Source of the DNA: Caenorhabditis remanei
Lineage: Eukaryota > Nematoda > Chromadorea > Rhabditida > Rhabditidae
Assembly: GCF_010183535.1 (NCBI RefSeq)
Contig: NC_071332.1
Coordinates: 16,678,001-16,742,000 of the forward strand
Direction: 5' to 3'
Length of the DNA: 64,000 nucleotides
Shown here: positions 57,817-64,000 of the stretch, one piece after another
Layout of the letters: every line of letters begins with the position of its first letter
How positions within the stretch are numbered: position 1 is the stretch's first letter
Position numbers and translations under genes: made by a program
Notes under the pieces: model-generated
Database searches by the model: none
Seen by the model: only the letters and a program-made list of their open reading frames with translations
Told to the model about the DNA's origin: nothing

Positions 57817-58999
57817 CTCCCGTTCTACCCAATTATTCGCCAGTTTTTTTTTTCTTTCTTGTTACAGTTTAATTATTATGATTCTTTGTTGGCTTGCTGT
57901 TTTTATACAAATGTAGGTTTAGTTGTTTGGGAGCTTAGTCTGTATATGATTAGTAAACATACGTATCGTACTCGTAAAATAATATGAATGTTTGTTCGCT
58001 AGACAATTTTTGTTCATGTGAATATCTCAGCAAAATTTTCAGAGACTACGAGGTTTCTTCATTCATAGGAAGGCAGGTTTGTATAATCGGTTACTTGACA
58101 ACGACTTTCGCATCGCCCATATTCAATTTTCTGTTGATTTTATTAGCAGTTCAAAGATTTCTCCTTTATTTTGTGGATGACTCGGAGAGATATTTGAAAC
58201 TTGGTTCGAAACGTTGGACTATACTGTTTGCCTTTGTTTATTTTTTCCTAGTCACTGCGAATTGGGTTAATCGATTGCCTAAAATTATTATTATTTATTC
58301 GCTTGAGTTTACTTTGAATCCTGAAAACCTGTTACAAGCGAAGAATACTACAAATGATACATACTTTCCCGATTTATCAATTTCAAATACTCTTGATAAC
58401 ACACTAATGTACTTGAATTTCACTCTGGATGTTCTAGCAGGTTTATCAGTATTTTTGTATTTTCCAATGTATAGAAGTATTCGAAATCTGGCTCATCTTC
58501 CTTCTATAATCCAATCTCAGCCAGAAAAATACATCTCATATCAAGCAGTCTTCATTTCAACTATCAAATTGGTAAGTTTTTTTATTAAGTTGTGTAAACT
58601 AAGGTAATTGTGAATAGAAATAAGCATGTTCATAATTTCATTGAGAAATCCTTTCATACTTTTTCATTCCATATCACCTGGCTTCTGGCGTTATTTTGTT
58701 ACAACTGGACAAGTTTTGTTTTAAGTTATTTCTCCGATTTAAAAGCAGACATTGTAGGCATTGTTTATAACTTTTCCACACCCAACGTTTCTATTCAGTT
58801 CTTTATTTGGATCAACTTTTTCACATTTCTCACAACGCCTGTCATCATTCAAACAACTTATATTTTTTGCAATAAACGGAATGTAAAAGTTGTTTTGTCA
58901 TATATCAACGTGAACTATATAATAGGGAAATTGTTTTCTCTCTGCTCAACAAACAACACAATCCAACCAATTGAGCTTTATGAAAACACACGTATTTAA
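57817..58999 (+). pseudogene. srz-type chemoreceptor lacking exon 1 (copy B)
   Basis: Starts inside what is intron 1 in copy A, so the N-terminal exon is absent. Exon 2 (from 57817) has +1 T and +2 T changes in two T runs (about 57844-57853, 57899-57905) that together restore frame after a short altered segment. Exon 3 matches copy A (ILLAVQRFLLYF to FISTIKL). The final exon, lost from copy A, is present: ALFCYNWTSFVLSYFSDLKA, TTPVIIQTTYIFCNKRN, ending with a stop at 58997-58999. An ATG at 57984 could give a shortened five- or six-TM product, but a working receptor is unlikely. Confidence 0.72.
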
Positions 59000-59422
59000 T
59001 TGGTATCTGTTTTTTTAATGCAATAAAATTGTTTTTGAAATGTATTATTGAAATTCCAAGATCATTATTGGGATAGGAATCAAATTTTGAAAAAATAGTT
59101 CTTATTGAATTAAATGAAATGAACCATTTCATATATTCTGAAGTAATTTTGTGATATAATTACACGGCGAATCAAAATTTTCTATATTATAGAATGGTTT
59201 AAGAAATCTACAAACAGCAATGACAACGCCTGGCAAAATGAGAAAAAACACATAATTTATATAATTTATCGCAATGAACTCGTTCATTTCCTTATGAAAA
59301 TCTAGACATCAAATACTCAGCAAAGCAGTTATGTGATTATATAAAAGAAACGTAAATACTGGCTTTGAATTACAGAAATAAATTTCCCCGTAAGATTTCA
59401 AAAAATATATCAATCAATGTTT

Positions 59423-59844
59423 ACTAGAAAATTGGAAGTTGATCTCGGTCCCAAGACACTATGTTGTTGACGTGTTCTGAAGTATTTTTTTTATTACATT
59501 ACAAAAATTAATGCCCTGATTCATTCAAAAATAAGAGACACTGTTAATTACTTACTCCGGTAAATACTTCGTGATGTATTCTCGGAAAGGTGCGAAAAAG
59601 ATCATCAAAGAAACAATATTAAGTGATGAATGACTTGAAAACCATACAAGACACACGTGAGGTGAGAGTTGTATATATTCAAAATCTAACGCAAATCCAA
59701 TGATATTCAGAATACCTGGAAGAAAACAAAGTGCAGATGTTGCGTTTTGTATCATTAGATTTCTGAGTGCTTCTTTATGTCGTTGGTAGTGTTGAGCAGA
59801 TATTTTCAATTTCAGGTTTTGCATGATTTGGAAAATATCAAATA
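59423..59844 (-). pseudogene. sri 3'-end fragment (copy B)
   Basis: Same fragment as 6671-7092, without the Helitron. TM6-TM7 and the last exon of a class I receptor in antisense to srz. Ends at 59844, where it joins the 3' flank of the srw gene. It retains several hundred base pairs of sri 3' flank that copy A has lost. Confidence 0.8.
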
Positions 59845-60067
59845 TTATGAAATTTAAAAAAGATATGTTAATCGACAACGCAGTTATACAAACAAATATT
59901 CCTGAATTTTTCCCTCTCTGAAGGGCTAACTACTGCTGGATTTTGTCTAGCCAAAACTGTTTGAACCTCAACTCTCCATCAAAAATCAAGAACATTTATC
60001 TAAAAAATATTTACAAAAAATAATAAAAATCACCAGTCCAGACATCAGAAGAAAATTTGATTAGCTA

Positions 60068-62133
60068 TTACGCAGGTGCAACTGAAACTTGTGTTCTCTG
60101 AGTAACTCTGCTATTACTTGGTTGAGTCGAACCACTTGCTGTCACTCGGATCTAAAACAAAAACTTATTGTTGTAATCTATTTTAGATCAACTTACTGTA
60201 TTGGTGTGCTTCTTTGAGTTGCTCAAAAAGGGAAACGTCGAAGTCACGGCATTTTGATATTGAGTTGATACGGCCAGACTGATGAAGCAATGGCTCACGG
60301 TGTTCAGTGTTACAAATATATCCAGGAGTCCTTGGAGAAAGTAAAAAAAAGATCTGAAAATGTTGAAAATAGAGTTTTCGTTGTGAAATATAGAACAAAC
60401 AATATTTCTGCATATTCATCATAATTTTGCATGAAGCAAAACGAAACAAAGTTCAAAATTCCATAGGACCCTTCAGATAACATGGATGACACTGTCATTA
60501 ACATGATAACAGTAGTGGTGTTGTCTGATTTGGCACTGAAAAAGAAAACTACACAGATTACCGTAACACCTGTAATAGAAACGTTCCTTTATTAGAGGTG
60601 CCCTTCTAATACATAGAGGCGCACACTGAGAAGCGGTTTGAATTATAGTGGCACACTTTCTGATAGAAGCGCACCCTCAATATGTTTTGAAAATTAAACT
60701 TACTTTTCCTTTTGCCTTCCATTACTCATTAGCCTTTTTCTAGATTTTTGAGCATTTCTGATTTCTATAACCAATAAAAACGTGAGAATAGGAAGTAATA
60801 TTGCTGGTAATAATTGAGTTAGTGCTCCAGCAACGTTATAAATAAAAGCAGGAGTTTCAGGATTCTTATTATCATCGCTGAGAGATAACTGATAACTAGG
60901 TACACTGAAGTTCGATGGGTATCCACATCTTCAACAATAGTAAAGTAGCATTCAAGAGACAAGGGCAAGAAGACCATGTTACACATCGGCCAAACTGATT
61001 CAATCCGTTTGCTATTTCACACAGTGTATAGTATCTGGAAATAGGCTCCGCCTCTTTTCATCTACTAAAATTATCGATTAAATTTTTTTTTAAATTTCTT
61101 TAGTTTTTGAGATAATGCTATTTTTCTTTAGAAATAAGTTTTTAAGGGTTTTGAAGCATATTTGTAGGTGACCTCAAATTTGTAGCTCCTATGCACCATA
61201 GTGAAAAACTACTTTTTTGTTAAAAAAATACCGATTTTCCTTGGTTTCTCCAATTTTTGAGGATGTCGGAGTACAGCGGGGTGACGAGATAATAGCAAAA
61301 TAAACATTCTTGATACACTGGCTTTTTAAAATAACATGTGCCTTGGCTGGCTCGCGGTGAATAACTTCGATTTTTGAGCAAAGTTTGAGACTGACTCGAA
61401 AACTCAATATCAAAAGGGGTGGAGCCTATTTTCAGACACTATTTTTTACTCAGTCTCCCCGTGGTATTCATCATGTAAAAGAGCAAACGAATTGGATCAG
61501 TCTGGCCGGTTGGTAACATGACCTGTGCGCCCGTACTCACTTCTTAGGAAAAACAATCACTTCTGTAACTTCCAAACTGAATCGGATCCAATAAATAAAC
61601 TCGATGAGGAAGTTAGGGATGAAAAGGATTGCTAAAGTTACGAGAGCACCATGAGGAGCCGATAAGAAGTCAAATTTGGAGTTCATTGCGTTTTTAACAA
61701 TAAGAAATCGAAATAAAGCCATTGCAGCAGCTATCCAAACGGATAATGGCCGTACAAAATTTCTTGTACAGTTGAACAGAATACTGCACAGCTGAAACAA
61801 GTAGCTATCCGGAATTCTGCTAAAAATAGACCGCAAATAAGAACTGTGAGGCTTCAAAACTTACCACTTAGGATTATCGGCTTCAGGAATCCACGTTGTC
61901 ACTTTCATCCAGATAATATCATGCATACCAGAAACGTCACACGCCGCTATTCCAATCATCAAAATATTTATAGAACTTGAACGCATTGGTTTTCTGGTTA
62001 GTATAATCAAATGAAACAAGTTAACTAGCAAACTGAAAAACGCAAAAATATGTCGATGAGCAATGAGGAAGTTCAATATTTGTTCTGGAACAGTGAACTC
62101 GTAATCGAGAGCAGAATAGTCATAGTCATCCAT
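60068..62133 (-). CDS. srw-type serpentine chemoreceptor, 6 exons (copy B)
   Basis: Partner of 9278-11360 with the same exon plan, start MDDYDYSALDYEF at 62133 and stop at 60068-60070. Differences are few: I to M and V to G near TM2/loop (SGMHDIIWMK), S/A and E/V changes. Motifs kept: NLFHLIILTRKPMRSSSINI, IGIAACD, CGYPS, LLPILTFLLVIEIRNAQKSR, LNTVSHCFISLAVSTQYQ. All splice sites are canonical. Both copies look functional, a pair recent enough that they could retain the same ligand. Confidence 0.87.
60976..61519. mobile_element. Inverted-repeat element in srw intron 2 (copy B)
   Basis: Same insertion as 10186-10724. ATGTTAC ends and GACC on both sides. No coding sequence. Confidence 0.6.
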
Positions 62134-62191
62134 AAAATCTCACAAATGAAGTGGTGTGGCATGTTCGCATGTGTGTGTGTTATGGGGAGAA

Positions 62192-62197
62192 CAGGTG
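62192..62197 (-). promoter_or_regulatory. E-box CACCTG upstream of srw copy B
   Basis: Coding-strand TTGCACCTGTT, 59 bp upstream of the start at 62133. Flanking bases are closer to the sri version than in copy A. Confidence 0.5.
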
Positions 62198-62216
62198 CAA
62201 AATTTGATTAGAAAAA

Positions 62217-63819
62217 GTGGGAAGAATGTGTCACGTTGTTACAATTAATTATACTAGAGACCAAAGCTCATGCGTTTTATTTTTGACTGTTTCGGATTTT
62301 CAAATGTGCCCCGTTATCTTAAGCAGGCACTGATCTGTATTGATATAGATGAAATCAGACAAATGAAATGATAGCTGTCAAAATGTTTTTTTGGGAAATT
62401 CTCAACTCGGGGTTTTGGGTTTTTGTGGTGGGGTTGGGCCATGACAAGTATTTCAGAAATTACAAAAATAAAATGTTATTTTTTAATGTATCTCGAGTTG
62501 TTGATGAGAAATGAAAAAGTTGACACATGGACGGTTCCAATTCATTTTCGTTTCAATGTACTTACGGAAAGAAGGATTACGAAAAGTCTATGAGCAATTT
62601 TGTGTTGAAAGCTGACAGATTCGCACATTAATTTAATAGAAAACATTCTTGATTTGCTCAATTTGAATATTGGGTGGTTAGTTTATGGAAATTTAATTGT
62701 TGAATATTGACTTCGCGTAGAGAAAGTTCATTCTGAAGGCAGAATCTGGCAATTAAATTTTCGTAACAAAACAGATGCCGGTTTATTTGAAAAAAATATG
62801 TATTGATTACAGATACTGCAATTTCATATGTCACTTTATGATATTGCATTCTTGGATGAATTCCATTTGAGAGATGTTGGAAGACGGACTGAATGTTCGC
62901 AAATTGCTCACAGGGTTGATGTTAACTGTTCGTTCACATGTTTCGCAAAATTTCCAAACCAGTATTACACAAGTAGATCGCGCCTGCTCCATTTTTAAAT
63001 ATTTCTGTCTATTTTAGGAAAAACGGAAAACGGGGAAGTTTGAAAATTTCCAAAAATTCTCATGTTTCACAAAATTTTAGAACTGAAAATGTTGGAGAAA
63101 TATCTCTAACCAGCTCAATTTTAGACACAGATTCCGAATTTGATGTTTTTAGCTTGTGATTTTCCCGCTTTTCTAATTTTTTGTCAGTGGCTCTATATGT
63201 TGACAATATCCTAAGGACTTAGTCGATGACCAGGACAAAGTCAGAACCCAGGAAGTCCTCCTGTATGCCCCCAGGTTTCCCGATTCCGCAGAATACTCGA
63301 ATAAGCGCTGCAAAGACGAAAGATTTCAGCGACCCATTTACTGAGAGAAAAGGAGTTCAGACAAAAAATGGGGAAAAATCTAGGACATGCTAATGGAGCA
63401 AAAAAACGTATAGGAGTAAAATCTAACGCCCTTGTGGGTCACATCGTCTTTCTTCTATTTTGATGATGTTCTTTGTCTTTTTGATGAGATAATTACTAAT
63501 AAAAACGGCAATTAAAACTACATTGTAGTCGATCAGAAATGAGATTTTCGGATGGCTCATTAACGCGGATTAACGGAGATTTTCAAAAAAGCTCAATAAG
63601 AATAAACAAGATGGCATTCCAATCTCTTCCAATTCAAGAGGAACATATCTAAACGATGATGTGAGAAATTTCGAAAATAAATTTTTTTAAACATTGGAAA
63701 AAAAAACTCTCTGATGTTAGCACTGTTATTTATCATTCTATAAAATGATGCTTACAAAATTTGAAAGTGTTTTTCTTGTCACTTTTAGTTAATTAAATTC
63801 GTAACAATCAAGAACAGAG
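62217..63819. other. Intergenic, no gene seen
   Basis: AT-rich, unique within the window. No open frame with family motifs, no clear repeat. Could hold the promoter of the gene that begins at 63820. Confidence 0.45.
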
Positions 63820-64000
63820 ATGGCTCATGGGACCAAGCACCTGAAGAATATCATTCTTGTTCTTGCAACTTGGTTGCAACTCGACGACTTTCTTCAATTA
63901 AAAACATCTTATGCTATCACAGACCCCAGCCTCCAACCAGGATTTAAACATGTTCCGCATGAGTTTGTTATTCGGAGAATTGGAGAAATTCGGATAATTT
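63820..64000 (+). CDS. 5' end of an unrecognised gene, probably secreted (partial)
   Basis: An ATG at 63820 opens a frame that runs to the end of the window (60 codons). It starts MAHGTKHLKNIILVLATWLQ, a basic start with a hydrophobic core like a signal peptide or anchor, then a hydrophilic region (ITDPSLQPGFKHVPHEFVI). I do not recognise the family. It may be a first exon; no donor site was called before the edge. Confidence 0.45.
   Translation, partial: MAHGTKHLKNIILVLATWLQLDDFLQLKTSYAITDPSLQPGFKHVPHEFVIRRIGEIRII

Larger units (their letters stand above)
57771..62216. repeat. Segmental duplication block B (direct partner 4450-11442)
   Basis: Holds srz exons 2-4, the sri fragment and the intact srw, nearly identical to block A. 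It preserves the pre-insertion sites of the TTAA palindrome and the Helitron. Begins immediately after the palindrome at 57769. Confidence 0.9.

Noticed and set aside
1..64000. CRISPR array, prophage or other prokaryotic system
   Set aside because: Intron-bearing nematode genes throughout; no spaced direct repeats of CRISPR type and no bacterial genes.
1..64000. Toxin-antidote selfish element
   Set aside because: I looked for a small gene pair of unknown family within a divergent haplotype, but all recognisable genes fall into receptor or secreted families and nothing in sequence alone supports it.

Overview
This is nuclear DNA from a nematode, almost certainly Caenorhabditis. It is AT-rich, with many short introns (about 45-60 nt) bounded by GTAAGT and TTTTCAG. 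The genes are nematode-specific: srw, sri, srz and str-type serpentine chemoreceptors, insulin/EGF-receptor L-domain proteins (irld type), a chitinase-like GH18 protein (chil type) and small Cys/Thr-rich secreted proteins of C6/DUF281 type. The mix of expanded environmental-response families, segmental duplications and young transposons is typical of a C. elegans-like chromosome arm. No rRNA, CRISPR or prokaryotic features are present. I see no intact tRNA.

Layout. 2.2-3.5 kb: srw gene. 4.3-6.7 kb: broken srz. 6.7-7.1 kb: sri fragment followed by a 2-kb Helitron. 9.3-11.4 kb: intact srw. 12-14.8 kb: sri split by a fold-back transposon. 15.7-20.2 kb: srw, C6-type gene, srw. 21-28.7 kb: two intact sri genes flanking an exact 2177-bp tandem repeat; each repeat unit carries a deleted sri pseudogene and a solo LTR. 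29.3-31.2 and 38.7-40.4 kb: two irld-type genes. 31.5-36.7 kb: block C1 (str-type receptor, srw, C6-type gene, conserved non-coding tail). 37-38.3 kb: inverted str-type copy. 40.5-45.5 kb: three srw loci and a chil fragment. 45.8-47.3 kb: chil-type gene. 47.6-50.5 kb: srw split by a second Helitron. 50.8-56.2 kb: block C2, a direct copy of C1. 56.2-57.8 kb: 1.6-kb palindrome. 57.8-62.2 kb: block B, a direct copy of 4.45-11.44 kb (block A) that lacks two of A's transposons. 62.2-63.8 kb: no gene seen. 63.82 kb: start of a gene that leaves the window.

The main story is receptor birth and death. Duplicate copies decay in complementary ways, and several transposons lie inside receptor exons. Paralogous empty sites in the same window give direct target-site evidence: a TTAA palindrome in srz, a TA fold-back in sri, Helitrons in sri and srw, and hAT-like MITEs with 8-bp duplications. 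The intact srw genes share Thr-rich, Tyr/Asp-rich extracellular N-termini. Two sri and two srw genes share a CACCTG E-box 55-70 bp upstream of their start codons. The GH18-like protein has lost its catalytic acid. All gene models come from reading frames and splice signals by eye; family names rest on remembered family motifs, not on searches.
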